IMG/VR virus record: IMGVR_UViG_3300013101_000052
Span: 1-32,439 of that record
Direction: 5' to 3' (one strand)
Source of the DNA: a virus
Length of the DNA: 32,439 nucleotides
In this document: piece after piece, positions 20,790-29,359 of the stretch
Layout: each line of letters opens with the position of its first letter
How positions within the stretch are numbered: position 1 is the first letter of the stretch
Position numbers and translations under genes: made by a program
The notes under the pieces: generated by a model
The model's database searches: none
What the model was told of the DNA's origin: nothing
Seen by the model: the letters and a program-made list of their open reading frames with translations, nothing else

Positions 20790-21404
20790 ATGAGTACACG
20801 TTACGTTGAAGCATTACCACCAGGATATATTTATGAAGCTGAAGATATTTTTGAGAAACCATTTGGTCAACATGGAAATGAAACAGTTTATTTTGGTGAA
20901 AAAGATGCACATCCACCCGAAGTAAATCCTATTGAAATATGTGTACGTATTGTTGGTGCATTACATGTTGTAAATTCAGGTGCTTTTACAGCCTCAGATA
21001 GTGCAAATATGGGCGGTGATAGAGAACTCATTTTTGCTAAACATCCATTTGCTCAACACGGTGATGAAGGAATTATTCAACGTAGAGTATTTCTTGATGG
21101 GTCATCTGATCGCAATGTTGATACTTATACCAGTGCAGACGGTACAGACCCTACACCACCCAGAGATTCAAATGGTAATGTAGCACCCAGGCATGCTGAC
21201 TGGCATATACCTGCAGGACATATACGATACCTAACTCTCAGACGTATTAAAGAAAATCCTGATGGGACTTACTTTCCTTTTAAACTACAAAGTATTACTA
21301 CTGCTCCAGACGCAGATCAGGCATTACCTCCTGCTCCAATAGAAGAAGGTGTTGTACTTGAAATGACTATAATGGGTGTTAAAGGACAGTTTATTCCATA
21401 TTAA
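20790..21404 (+). CDS. Putative tail structural protein with repeated PFxQHGxE motif
   Basis: A 204-residue protein behind a strong AAAGGAG ribosome site. It contains two similar short motifs, KPFGQHGNE near residue 23 and HPFAQHGDE near residue 85, which suggests an internal duplication. A Thr/Pro-rich loop follows (about 118 to 130), then a beta-rich end. No family is recognised. Position among tail genes makes a virion role likely. The 68-nt gap upstream is AT-rich and holds an AATAC/GTATT stem but no convincing terminator. Confidence 0.6.
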   Translation: MSTRYVEALPPGYIYEAEDIFEKPFGQHGNETVYFGEKDAHPPEVNPIEICVRIVGALHVVNSGAFTASDSANMGGDRELIFAKHPFAQHGDEGIIQRRVFLDGSSDRNVDTYTSADGTDPTPPRDSNGNVAPRHADWHIPAGHIRYLTLRRIKENPDGTYFPFKLQSITTAPDADQALPPAPIEEGVVLEMTIMGVKGQFIPY

Positions 21405-21434
21405 GTTAATGACTGAAAATCATAGGATAAGTAA

Positions 21435-22025
21435 ATGACTCCAAGATTTGAATTAGACATGGAGCAAGGTGCAACCTTTAATTACACTTTTCATTGGTAT
21501 GCCGGCGGGAAGTTCATGGCTCCAATTGAGGAGATCATTGTTGGGTATCCAACGCGTATTAAAGTAACAGCACACGGTCTTCCAACAATATCAGATACAC
21601 CTGTAATCATTTCAGGTGTTGATGGTTGTGAGATTTTAAATAGTGAAGATCTTGGAATTGATGAAGCTATTTATGTAGATGCTGATCATTTTGATATGCC
21701 TCAAACTACTGTAGCTGATACTTGGATACCTGGTACAGGTGAAATTACATATCATAAGCCGTCTGATATCGTTGGATTTACTGCTCGTATGCATATACGA
21801 GAGAAATGGCACTCAAAAACATTTATTCATGAACTGACTACTGAAAATGGAGGCATCCTTTTAACAGTTGAAGATGCCAGTATTGAGTTAACTATTCTGC
21901 CTGTTGATACTGCATTATTTATATTTAACCAAGCTGTATATGATATTGAAATGATTTCAGCTGGTGGAGTAATTACCCGGGTTATTGAGGGCACAATTAC
22001 AAATCATAAAGAGGTCACAAAATGA
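21435..22025 (+). CDS. Phage structural protein with FCCH-like insert
   Basis: A 196-residue protein. The two ends together resemble a common phage tail module, with an N-terminal DMEQGATF stretch, then ARMHIREKW and YDIEMISAGGVITRVIEGTITN near the C-terminus. The middle (about residues 37 to 110) has the AHGL...SGVDGCEILN...DADHFDM pattern of the beta-domain inserted into many phage proteins and often labelled FCCH-like. Start has an AGGAT site; stop overlaps the next ATG (ATGA). A small tail or fibre-attachment role is likely; this rests on family resemblance. Confidence 0.6.
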   Translation: MTPRFELDMEQGATFNYTFHWYAGGKFMAPIEEIIVGYPTRIKVTAHGLPTISDTPVIISGVDGCEILNSEDLGIDEAIYVDADHFDMPQTTVADTWIPGTGEITYHKPSDIVGFTARMHIREKWHSKTFIHELTTENGGILLTVEDASIELTILPVDTALFIFNQAVYDIEMISAGGVITRVIEGTITNHKEVTK

Positions 22026-22564
22026 TTTATTTAAGACCAACTCCTTCATCAAGACCAGTTAAATATACTGAGACTATTGAGAAGGCTGGTCTTGTTGTAT
22101 CAGAAAAACATTCAATTGCTTTGTACACTTGCAAATCTGGAGCAAGACAAGGTCCAGTAGGGCCACCAGGTGAAGATGGAGAAGATCAAAATAGTTGGTA
22201 TGATTGTATTATTGCTGCTGTAACAGATAACTCTTCACCCATAGCAGTGGGTAGATTGGTAGAAACGTGGAGAGCACCATATGCTTTAGATCTCACATTA
22301 GGGTATATACGTTGTAGTCTTATTGATGCACCAACTGGTGCTGATTTTATTGTTGATGTGCACATGAATGGAGCAACTTTATTTAGTACCTTTCTACACG
22401 TAGATGCTGGTACAAAAACTACTGTTGGATCAGCTACACCTGCAGTACTCAGTGTTTTATATATTCCTGATGATGCTGAATTTGAGGTGTATGTAACACA
22501 GATTGGAACAATCATTGCAGGAGTTGGTTTAAAAGTATCTATAACTGGAATTAAAACTACCTAA
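22022..22564 (+). CDS. Tail protein with short collagen-like repeat
   Basis: A 180-residue protein. The N-terminal 40 residues are a possible attachment region. A four-triplet collagen-like run (GPVGPPGEDGED, residues 44 to 55) follows, then a beta-sandwich-like domain of about 120 residues. Collagen-like Gly-X-Y runs are common linkers in trimeric phage fibres. Start overlaps the upstream stop as ATGA and the stop overlaps the next ATG as TAATG. Probable minor fibre or spike component. Confidence 0.65.
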   Translation: MIYLRPTPSSRPVKYTETIEKAGLVVSEKHSIALYTCKSGARQGPVGPPGEDGEDQNSWYDCIIAAVTDNSSPIAVGRLVETWRAPYALDLTLGYIRCSLIDAPTGADFIVDVHMNGATLFSTFLHVDAGTKTTVGSATPAVLSVLYIPDDAEFEVYVTQIGTIIAGVGLKVSITGIKTT

Positions 22565-22989
22565 TGGCTGCAATTTATATACCGCCTTGGCCTTTAGCGG
22601 AGATATATACAACAACACTTTATCCAGTAGAAGTTGTAGATTCATTAGGGGTATCTGTAGTTTTTGAAAGTGGTGCAATGGCAATATTACCAGCATCTGA
22701 AGTTGCTACTGGACTTGGTTTGGAAAATGGTAGTTACACACAATTGCGTTGGTTTTATACAGATGGACCTTATGACAGTGATGTTGCTACCAGCATAAGT
22801 TTACATGATGGATCCTATACACAATTAAGATGGTTTTATGAAGATGGGCCATACGATAGTGAGGTTGGAACTTCTATCGCATTAATAAGTGGTTCTTTAA
22901 TTAATAAAATGGTGCATGCGGATACACCAGATGAAGAATTGCAATTATCAGCTGTAATATTGACATCTTGTTCAATGGATTTAATATGA
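22564..22989 (+). CDS. Small tail protein with two 27-residue repeats
   Basis: A 141-residue protein with a hydrophobic, Pro-rich N-terminus. Two adjacent 27-residue repeats (residues 56 to 82 and 83 to 109) each carry GSYTQLRWFY, DGPYDS and TSI. They are identical at 21 of 27 positions, yet 12 of those 21 residues use different codons, so the duplication is old and the protein sequence is under constraint. The repeat is Trp/Tyr-rich and beta-like, suitable for ligand or protein contact. Coupled to both neighbours (TAATG, ATGA). Confidence 0.65.
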   Translation: MAAIYIPPWPLAEIYTTTLYPVEVVDSLGVSVVFESGAMAILPASEVATGLGLENGSYTQLRWFYTDGPYDSDVATSISLHDGSYTQLRWFYEDGPYDSEVGTSIALISGSLINKMVHADTPDEELQLSAVILTSCSMDLI

Positions 22990-23975
22990 TTTATATACCT
23001 AAATACAAAGATATATATAGTAAAAACGATACACTTGGTATTGGTACACAAATACAAGGTGAATATCGAGTTACTCAACGTGGTGCAGATGGCCGTATTA
23101 AATACGAAACAGATTGGCTACCAAATACTATGTTGGATAATGGTTTGCAGCTTGCAAGATATAACTGGGGTGGTAATTGGTTATTGGAAATGCGATTAGG
23201 AGATTCTGATATTCCTGTAGATATTACTCAAACAGGATTGCAAGGTACTTATGCAGATAAAAGTGATAACGCAGCTGGCACATACGCATATGCCAATCAA
23301 GTTCCACCATATGAAAAAGTTACAATAAAAAGATTTACTTTTAATCCTGGAACAGCTACAGGAACGCATAAAGAATTTGTTATTGTTATGTCAACATTGG
23401 ATCACACTAATGCATGTATACGTGTTGTATTAGACGCGCCTATTATAAAAGGGGCTAGTGATTCATTAGATATTGAACACCGTTTAACTCTATATTATGA
23501 CCTTGTTGATAAAATAGGTGTTATTGATATCAGCGGTGTAGATTATGATTATGTATTACGCCATGGTCTTATTAAACATACTCCATATGGACATCCTGGT
23601 TCTTTAGCTCCTGCTTCAGGTGCGTATTGGTATGGTTGTAAAGTTGGAGCATCTGGTATTGGTACTATTGAAGAAGCTATACCTGGGCCTGAAACTGGTT
23701 CAGGAAATGCCGATAGTAATACTTTAACTGTTGGTGGTGTGCTAGGAACTTATTATGCGAATGCTGAATTGATTTGGGGAGTCACGAAAGCAAATGGCGA
23801 TATTGGTGCAATAGGATTTTCTTTAGCAGCAGGTGGAAGTGGTTATACAGGTGCTGGTCCAACTTACGCTAAATGTAGTTTAGCTAAGGTATCAGATGGA
23901 ACACCTTTAACTAAAGAATATACACATGAATTTAGAATAAATTTCCGTACATATCCACAAAGGTATGTCCCATGA
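22986..23975 (+). CDS. Putative tail protein A, paralogue of the next gene
   Basis: A 329-residue protein starting at the ATG that overlaps the upstream TGA. The N-terminal 90 residues (GEYRVTQR... DWLPNTMLDNG... NWLLEMRLG) match those of the next gene in pattern, showing a duplicated pair. The middle and end are beta-rich and Gly/Thr/Ser-rich. In N4-type phages this area encodes tail sheath and appendage proteins. No enzymatic motif is seen. Probable host-contact protein; the stop overlaps the next start as ATGA. Confidence 0.65.
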   Translation: MIYIPKYKDIYSKNDTLGIGTQIQGEYRVTQRGADGRIKYETDWLPNTMLDNGLQLARYNWGGNWLLEMRLGDSDIPVDITQTGLQGTYADKSDNAAGTYAYANQVPPYEKVTIKRFTFNPGTATGTHKEFVIVMSTLDHTNACIRVVLDAPIIKGASDSLDIEHRLTLYYDLVDKIGVIDISGVDYDYVLRHGLIKHTPYGHPGSLAPASGAYWYGCKVGASGIGTIEEAIPGPETGSGNADSNTLTVGGVLGTYYANAELIWGVTKANGDIGAIGFSLAAGGSGYTGAGPTYAKCSLAKVSDGTPLTKEYTHEFRINFRTYPQRYVP

Positions 23976-24913
23976 GTATTATTCAAACTGTTGGTTTAGA
24001 ATTTGGTATGAAAGGTTTCTTACGTTTGCGTACGCGTAATAAATTTAGTGGAAAAATTATACAAGATACTAACTGGTTTCCAAATACTATTTTGGACTCT
24101 GGACGTAATAATATGTCAGTAGAAGCCAACTGGTTACTCAGCTGTCAAGTTGGTACAGATGGTACAGCTCCAAGTCAATCAGACACAGCCTTATTAGGAC
24201 ATGTAGCAGGAACCAGTAATATTGTATCTGTTACATCTGGGAATGCACCAACTGCTCCTTATTACGGGTGGAAGCGATTAACATATCGCTTTGATGCAGG
24301 TACTGTAGCGGCTAATTTAAACGAAGCAGGTATTGGTTGGGGAGAAACAGGAAGTACGTTAATCTCCCGTGCCAGGATACTTGATCCTGTATTACAAATA
24401 CCTACTACTATTACTCCATTAATTGATGAATTATTGGAAGTACTTTATGAAATTCAATATTACCCTCCATTAGTAGATGTTGTGTTACCACAAGTAACTT
24501 TGGATGGTGTGGTGTATGACACAATTACCAGAGCTTCAGGTGTAACAGATCCTACTTGGTCAGCAAGCATTGGTCTGAAAATAGGTGTTGTAACTGATTA
24601 TCGTTATTGGGATGCTTGGGATGGTACTTTAGGTACAATTCTTCTTGCTCCAAATGGAAATTCTGCTGATTGTGATACATCAAATCAATATAATTCAAGC
24701 TATTCAAATAATTCATATGAACAACAAGTTAACTGTCCTGTTGGTTCACAAGGTTGGAATTTAGGTAGTGGAATACGTAGTGTACGTATTCGTACAACTG
24801 CAGGTGATTATCAAACGCAATTCACTGCAGCATCTGGTGGAGCTACAATACCCAAGTCAGTAGCGTATAACATGCTTATGTCTTGGAAATTAGCTTGGGT
24901 TGAAAAAGTATAA
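23972..24913 (+). CDS. Putative tail protein B, paralogue of the previous gene
   Basis: A 313-residue protein with the same N-terminal pattern as its upstream neighbour (GFLRLRTR... NWFPNTILDSG... NWLLSCQVG), then a divergent, beta-rich C-terminal region rich in Tyr, Asn and Ser (for example NQYNSSYSNNSYEQQ near residues 239 to 253). The conserved front with variable rear suggests a shared attachment domain and distinct receptor-contact domains. Start overlaps by ATGA and stop by TAATG. No family name can be given from the sequence alone. Confidence 0.65.
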   Translation: MSIIQTVGLEFGMKGFLRLRTRNKFSGKIIQDTNWFPNTILDSGRNNMSVEANWLLSCQVGTDGTAPSQSDTALLGHVAGTSNIVSVTSGNAPTAPYYGWKRLTYRFDAGTVAANLNEAGIGWGETGSTLISRARILDPVLQIPTTITPLIDELLEVLYEIQYYPPLVDVVLPQVTLDGVVYDTITRASGVTDPTWSASIGLKIGVVTDYRYWDAWDGTLGTILLAPNGNSADCDTSNQYNSSYSNNSYEQQVNCPVGSQGWNLGSGIRSVRIRTTAGDYQTQFTAASGGATIPKSVAYNMLMSWKLAWVEKV

Positions 24914-25518
24914 TGGCAATTCCACAGGGTCGATTATCAACAGTAGTAGTAGAAGGTGAATATTTACCACCAGAAGGATTACGTAAACATCCTGTAACTA
25001 CATTTGAGAAAGGTCCATTAGCTATTGAAGATACAACAAAAGGATTGTTGTATCAAAATTGGATGTTAACCTGGAATCCTAATAATGATGATTTCACAGT
25101 TACCCCTGAAGATACTGGGTCACCTGTTGTAATTTTAAATGTAGCTGATATTAAATTTGCTTCATTTACATTTGATCAATCAGCCAGAATAACTGTGTCA
25201 TATAGTACTTCTGTATCTTCATATTTATATTGGTACGACACACAGGTCGCTCAAACTGTAACTACAGATCTTGGAGCAGATATTTTTAGTCCATGTATTT
25301 ATTTAGATGATAAGCGTTCTACACAAAATGTTGTGAATGATATGCTGCTTTGGTACACACGTTCAGATGGAGCTGATAAATATAAACTATTTATGAAACG
25401 TCAAAGAGATCGTTTTGGTATAGAAACTGAAATGGCAGCAGATATGGAAGCTAATTTTATTGTTGCCTTGGGCATGACAGATGAACTTCGTATTCAATTA
25501 CACTTGAAAAGTATATGA
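24913..25518 (+). CDS. Hypothetical tail structural protein
   Basis: A 201-residue beta-rich protein with an N-terminal QGRLSTVVVEGEYLPPEG segment, a central Tyr/Trp-rich stretch (SSYLYWYDTQ near residues 102 to 111) and a charged end (LFMKRQRDRFGIETEM). Start overlaps the preceding stop (TAATG) and the TGA overlaps the endolysin start (ATGA). It is the last gene of the AT-rich tail group before the lysis cassette. Probable virion protein; no family name given. Confidence 0.6.
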   Translation: MAIPQGRLSTVVVEGEYLPPEGLRKHPVTTFEKGPLAIEDTTKGLLYQNWMLTWNPNNDDFTVTPEDTGSPVVILNVADIKFASFTFDQSARITVSYSTSVSSYLYWYDTQVAQTVTTDLGADIFSPCIYLDDKRSTQNVVNDMLLWYTRSDGADKYKLFMKRQRDRFGIETEMAADMEANFIVALGMTDELRIQLHLKSI

Positions 25519-25856
25519 CTTTAGGCCAAAAACAAGAAGCATTTTCCAGGGCAATACCTTTACTTTATTTGTATGCCCAGTATCATGGTTATCAAATACG
25601 TACAGGTGATGCTTTTCGTGATCCACGATTGCATGGTGAAATAGGTGAAAAAGAAGGTTATGGGCATAAAGATAGTTGTCATAAACTTAAATTAGCGATT
25701 GACTGTAATATCACTAAAAACGATTATTATTTACAAGGTGCTGCAGCAAAAGAAGCACATAATTTTTTACATGATTTCTGGGATATGTTAAATGGATCAA
25801 AACGTATTCCACATGATTTAAACCATTACAGTTTTGAACATCAAGGAATGAGGTAA
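25515..25856 (+). CDS. M15-type endolysin (L-Ala-D-Glu peptidase-like)
   Basis: A 113-residue protein with the metal-site pattern of M15 peptidases: SCHKLKLAIDCN gives His56 and Asp63 in the S-x-H-x(6)-D arrangement, and DLNHYSFEH near the C-terminus supplies the third ligand (His104, or His109) and a possible catalytic Glu108. GDAFRDPRLHGEIG (residues 31 to 44) is the usual front loop. T5-type endolysins cut peptidoglycan stem peptides with this fold. No signal peptide, so it needs a holin to reach the cell wall. It is coupled by ATGA to the tail gene and by TAATG to the membrane protein behind it. Confidence 0.85.
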   Translation: MTLGQKQEAFSRAIPLLYLYAQYHGYQIRTGDAFRDPRLHGEIGEKEGYGHKDSCHKLKLAIDCNITKNDYYLQGAAAKEAHNFLHDFWDMLNGSKRIPHDLNHYSFEHQGMR

Positions 25857-26239
25857 TGGCAATATCAACTGCAATGAAGAACACGCTTTATACCGTATTG
25901 GCAGCGGTGCTGATTAGTATACTTGGCGCCACAGCAACCGGGCTGGTCAAGGCACAGGCTGCGCTTAGTCAATTGTCAGTTAATACTAGCGCTTTGTCCA
26001 TCAATACCCAAGCTATTAAGAATATCGGCACGGCCATGGAGCTGCGTGGCATTGACCGCATTATCGAAAGCAAGGAGCAGGAAATACGGGCCAATGAGGT
26101 CAAAATTGCCATCAACCCCGACAACATGGTGTTGATTGAGGTGTTGAATTCTCAAAGCGCCAAATTGGAAAAGGAAATTGAAGCGCAGAAAGCCATAAGG
26201 CTGTGCGTTACAGATCCCGTAAAAGAGGTGTGCAAATGA
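25856..26239 (+). CDS. Lysis-associated membrane protein (spanin-like or holin)
   Basis: A 127-residue protein with one N-terminal membrane helix (about residues 8 to 29, TLYTVLAAVLISILGATATG), then a long Ala/Glu/Lys helix likely to be coiled coil, ending in two Cys near the C-terminus (RLCVTDPVKEVCK). This topology suits an inner-membrane spanin or a single-pass holin. Placement between endolysin and lipoprotein genes supports lysis. Base composition turns visibly GC-richer here than in the tail genes before it. It overlaps both neighbours by TAATG and ATGA. Confidence 0.65.
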   Translation: MAISTAMKNTLYTVLAAVLISILGATATGLVKAQAALSQLSVNTSALSINTQAIKNIGTAMELRGIDRIIESKEQEIRANEVKIAINPDNMVLIEVLNSQSAKLEKEIEAQKAIRLCVTDPVKEVCK

Positions 26240-26814
26240 AATTCGTACTGGTTCATGGCTTTAACGTAAAGGATGGTGGCAGACATACAGTTGATATGCT
26301 GGCGCCATACATTATCAATGCGGGACATAAAGTAGATTTGGATGAAGGCGATTACGGCTTCTTCAATATCTGGATGGTTCGCTTTAGACGCTCCCGTACG
26401 CGACAGCGAGTACTCCACCGGTTGGCAAAAGCATTTGAGACAGCTGACGTGATTATTACACACAGTAATGGTGCAAATTTCACCACTCAAGCTCTGGATA
26501 TGATGGAAAAGGAGTTCAACAATAAAGTCCTGATTATTCATATTAGTCCAGCATTGGATAGAGATACTGAAATACCGAATGCTGTAAAAAATCAGTTGGT
26601 ATTATTCACACCTCATGACAAATATGTAAAATTATCCAGTTGGTTACTATTTCATCCTTGGGGCCGTATGGGCGCTAAAGGGTATAGTGGTAACGACAAC
26701 CGCAACCTGAACATGGAAGTGAAGGCAGTTAAAGGACATTCCGCTTGGTTTAAACTCGAGCATGTAGCTCGAACCTGGAAACGCTGTACTACTTTTATCG
26801 AAGGATTCAAATGA
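26236..26814 (+). CDS. Alpha/beta-hydrolase in the lysis cassette
   Basis: A 192-residue protein with an alpha/beta-hydrolase layout: FVLVHGFNVKDGG at residues 3 to 15 (oxyanion HG region), a nucleophile elbow THSNGAN with Ser77, an acidic FTPHDKYV with Asp128, and KGHSAWF with His168. These give a plausible Ser-Asp-His triad in the right order. Substrate is unknown; an esterase or lipase acting on membrane or cell-envelope lipids would fit the neighbourhood. The ATG at 26236 is chosen because it overlaps the upstream TGA (ATGA) and has a GAGGTG site; the frame reads upstream to 26203. Confidence 0.75.
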   Translation: MKFVLVHGFNVKDGGRHTVDMLAPYIINAGHKVDLDEGDYGFFNIWMVRFRRSRTRQRVLHRLAKAFETADVIITHSNGANFTTQALDMMEKEFNNKVLIIHISPALDRDTEIPNAVKNQLVLFTPHDKYVKLSSWLLFHPWGRMGAKGYSGNDNRNLNMEVKAVKGHSAWFKLEHVARTWKRCTTFIEGFK

Positions 26815-27107
26815 GCTTACTAAAACTAAATATTTTAATGTTATTTCTCATGGCTTTAATGTTTGGCTGTGCTACTGGTGTATCCACTTATGAGTACACT
26901 CACATGGCTGATGGTTCTACACATGTGGAAGTTAAAAGCGCCAACGAAATTGAACAGATGGAAATGGGGATCAACCGCGAAACAGGTACTCTTGAAGTCA
27001 AAATTGGGGGTATGACCAAGAATAGCGACACTGTTGAAGTTGTTGGCAGTGTTGAAAGGATGATCCACGACGTATCAGCCATTGCCAAGCCCGGTAGTGG
27101 CGGATAG
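26811..27107 (+). CDS. Lipoprotein, outer-membrane spanin candidate
   Basis: A 98-residue protein with a signal sequence (about residues 1 to 19, KLNILMLFLMALMFGC) and a lipobox at LMFGC, with Cys20 as the lipidated residue. The mature part is short, polar and beta-like. The size, the lipobox and the neighbouring N-terminal membrane protein match a two-component spanin pair, but the classic Pro-rich segment is missing, so another lysis or envelope lipoprotein is possible. The start overlaps the hydrolase stop by ATGA. It is the last gene before a strong terminator. Confidence 0.7.
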   Translation: MSLLKLNILMLFLMALMFGCATGVSTYEYTHMADGSTHVEVKSANEIEQMEMGINRETGTLEVKIGGMTKNSDTVEVVGSVERMIHDVSAIAKPGSGG

Positions 27108-27139
27108 TGAACCGGGTTAACCGCCCACTGGTTCACATT

Positions 27140-27172
27140 GGGGGAGGGTACTCCTATTCCCTCCCCCTTTTT
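27140..27172 (+). terminator. Strong rho-independent terminator after the lysis cassette
   Basis: GGGGGAGGG (27140..27148) pairs perfectly with CCCTCCCCC (27159..27167) over a 10-nt loop, followed by five T (27168..27172). A 7-bp stem of GTGAACC and GGTTCAC lies just before it. It closes the tail and lysis transcript and separates it from the portal-scaffold-capsid unit. A TATACT (27180..27185) could serve as a -10 element for the next unit; the matching -35 (TTCCCT) is poor. Confidence 0.88.
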
Positions 27173-27211
27173 ATTAGCTTATACTCTTGCGGACTGTTAC
27201 AAGGATAATCC

Positions 27212-29335
27212 ATGGCTGAATCAACCAACAATTTGTTAGAAATGGTACAACCACCGATAAAACTAACTGATTGGAAAAATGAGCCCCAAGTCTCTGACTT
27301 GAAAAAAGATTTGCAAGAGGCTACGAATCACCATGATACGCATGTAAGTAAAGTCCGTACATGGTTGGATAATCTGAATGTAGTAGGTACGGCTAAAGTA
27401 GCGAAGGTTAAAGGGCGTTCTACAATTGTTCCAAAGCTTATACGTAAACAAGCTGAATGGCGTTATGCAGCTTTATCAGAAACTTTTTTAAGTAACGAGG
27501 ATTTGTATCAGACAGATCCAGTTACATTCGAAGATAAAGAAGCTGCAGTTCAAAATGGTTTAATTCTTAATAATCAATTCAATACCAAATTAGATAAAGT
27601 CAACTTCATTGATGAGTATGTACGTACTGCAGTGGATGAAGGGACAATTATTGTAAGAACAGGTTGGGACTTCGAAGAAGAAGAAGTAGAAGTTCCTAAT
27701 ATGGTGCCACAAGCAATTACTGATCCGCAGCAGCTACAACAGTTGGAAGAAGCCATGATGGCTATCCAACAGAACCCAGAGGTAGCTGCAGAAATGCCTC
27801 CTGAGCTTTTAGAAATCATCCAAACAACTGCAGAGATGGGAACGCCTGCCATGATGGTGCAAGACGGCACTAAAATGGAAATGCAGACGACTAAGAACCA
27901 ACCTACAGTGTATGTATGTGACTATCGTGCAGTCATTATGGATCCGAGCTGTAAGGGGATAGTTAAGAAGGCTGGTTTTGTTATTTATACCTTTGATACC
28001 AGTCTCAGCGATTTGAAGAAAGATGGAGATAAGTACAAGAACCTGGAACATATCCAGATTGAGACTAATGCGATCAGTGCAGTATCTGATGTATCAAACG
28101 CAGAAGATACTTCATTCAATTATCAAGATAAACCCCGAAAAAAATTTATTGCGTATGAATACTGGGGTTATTGGGATATTAATGGCACTGGCATTGTTGA
28201 GCCTTTCGTAGCTACTTGGGTAGGGGATGTAATGATCAGGATGGAGAAATCTCCATTCCCGAAATCTGAAGGCCTCCCTTTCACCCTTATTCAATATCTT
28301 CCAAAACGAAAAGAAGTCTACGGTGAGCCCGACGGTGAGCTCTTGGAAGATAACCAGAAGATCTCTGGTGCTGTAACTCGAGGCATGATGGATATTATGG
28401 GCCGGGCAGCAGCCGGCCAGAAAGGGTATAGGAAAGACGCTCTTGACGTAACTAATCGAAGGAAGTTTGAAGCAGGTAAGGACTACATGTACAACGCTCA
28501 TGTTGATCCAAATACTGCTTTTTATGATCACGTATACCCAGAAATACCTCAGTCAGCTCAATTTATCCTCCAATTACAAAACATGGAAGCCGAATCTCTC
28601 AGTGGTGTTAAAGCTTTCCATGGTGGAATTTCAGGTGAAGGACTTGGTAAATCCGCAACAGCGGCGCGGAGCGCGCTGGACGCGGCTTCTAAGAGAGAAT
28701 TAGGTATTCTTAGACGTCTTGCAGACGGTATTATTGATATTGGTCGTAAAATCATGGCAATGAATGCCATCTTCCTCTCAGAAGAAGAGGTTGTACGGAT
28801 TACTAATGAAGAATTTATCATTGTTAACCGAGATGACCTGGCAGGTGAGATAGATATACGACTACAAATCAGCACAGTAGAGACTGATAATGCTAAAGCT
28901 GAAGAATTAGCCTTTATGTTACAGACAATGGGCAATACAATGCCTCCTGAGATGTCTCAGATGGTGTTGGCTGATATTGCACGGCTTAGAAAGATGCCTG
29001 AGCTGGCTAATAACATTAAAAACTTCCAGCCACAGCCTGATCCTTTTGAAGAAGAAATGAAACAGCTGGAATTACAACAGAAGCAAGCAGATATTGAGAA
29101 AACTAAGTCAGAAGCTGCAGAAAACATGGCTGAAGCTGAACTTGACTTGGCCTCAGCTAAAGCGAAGAGGGCTGATGCTGATAGAACTGATCAAGAATTT
29201 GTTAATGATGAGGATGGCTTAACTCATGCTCGTGATATTGACAAAATGGGCGCACAAGCGGAAGCTAATGCTCAACTGGAAGCTGTGAAAGCAGCGCTTA
29301 ACCCCAAAGATGGCAATTCAACAAAGAAGAGCTGA
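27212..29335 (+). CDS. Portal protein (N4 gp59 type)
   Basis: A 707-residue protein of the size and position of the N4 portal, which forms the 12-fold ring at one capsid vertex through which DNA enters and leaves. A central GLGKSATAARSALDAASK stretch (about residues 476 to 493) leads into a long basic helix (RELGILRRLADGIIDIGRKI). The C-terminus is a charged coiled coil (EEEMKQLELQQKQADIEK, about 612 to 629). It has an AAGGAT site and follows a strong terminator, so it probably heads its own transcript with the scaffold and capsid genes. No catalytic motif is expected or seen. A GC-rich hairpin sequence lies inside the GLGKS region (see findings). Confidence 0.85.
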   Translation: MAESTNNLLEMVQPPIKLTDWKNEPQVSDLKKDLQEATNHHDTHVSKVRTWLDNLNVVGTAKVAKVKGRSTIVPKLIRKQAEWRYAALSETFLSNEDLYQTDPVTFEDKEAAVQNGLILNNQFNTKLDKVNFIDEYVRTAVDEGTIIVRTGWDFEEEEVEVPNMVPQAITDPQQLQQLEEAMMAIQQNPEVAAEMPPELLEIIQTTAEMGTPAMMVQDGTKMEMQTTKNQPTVYVCDYRAVIMDPSCKGIVKKAGFVIYTFDTSLSDLKKDGDKYKNLEHIQIETNAISAVSDVSNAEDTSFNYQDKPRKKFIAYEYWGYWDINGTGIVEPFVATWVGDVMIRMEKSPFPKSEGLPFTLIQYLPKRKEVYGEPDGELLEDNQKISGAVTRGMMDIMGRAAAGQKGYRKDALDVTNRRKFEAGKDYMYNAHVDPNTAFYDHVYPEIPQSAQFILQLQNMEAESLSGVKAFHGGISGEGLGKSATAARSALDAASKRELGILRRLADGIIDIGRKIMAMNAIFLSEEEVVRITNEEFIIVNRDDLAGEIDIRLQISTVETDNAKAEELAFMLQTMGNTMPPEMSQMVLADIARLRKMPELANNIKNFQPQPDPFEEEMKQLELQQKQADIEKTKSEAAENMAEAELDLASAKAKRADADRTDQEFVNDEDGLTHARDIDKMGAQAEANAQLEAVKAALNPKDGNSTKKS

Positions 29336-29359
29336 ACCCCTCTAATCTCGGAGTAAGAC

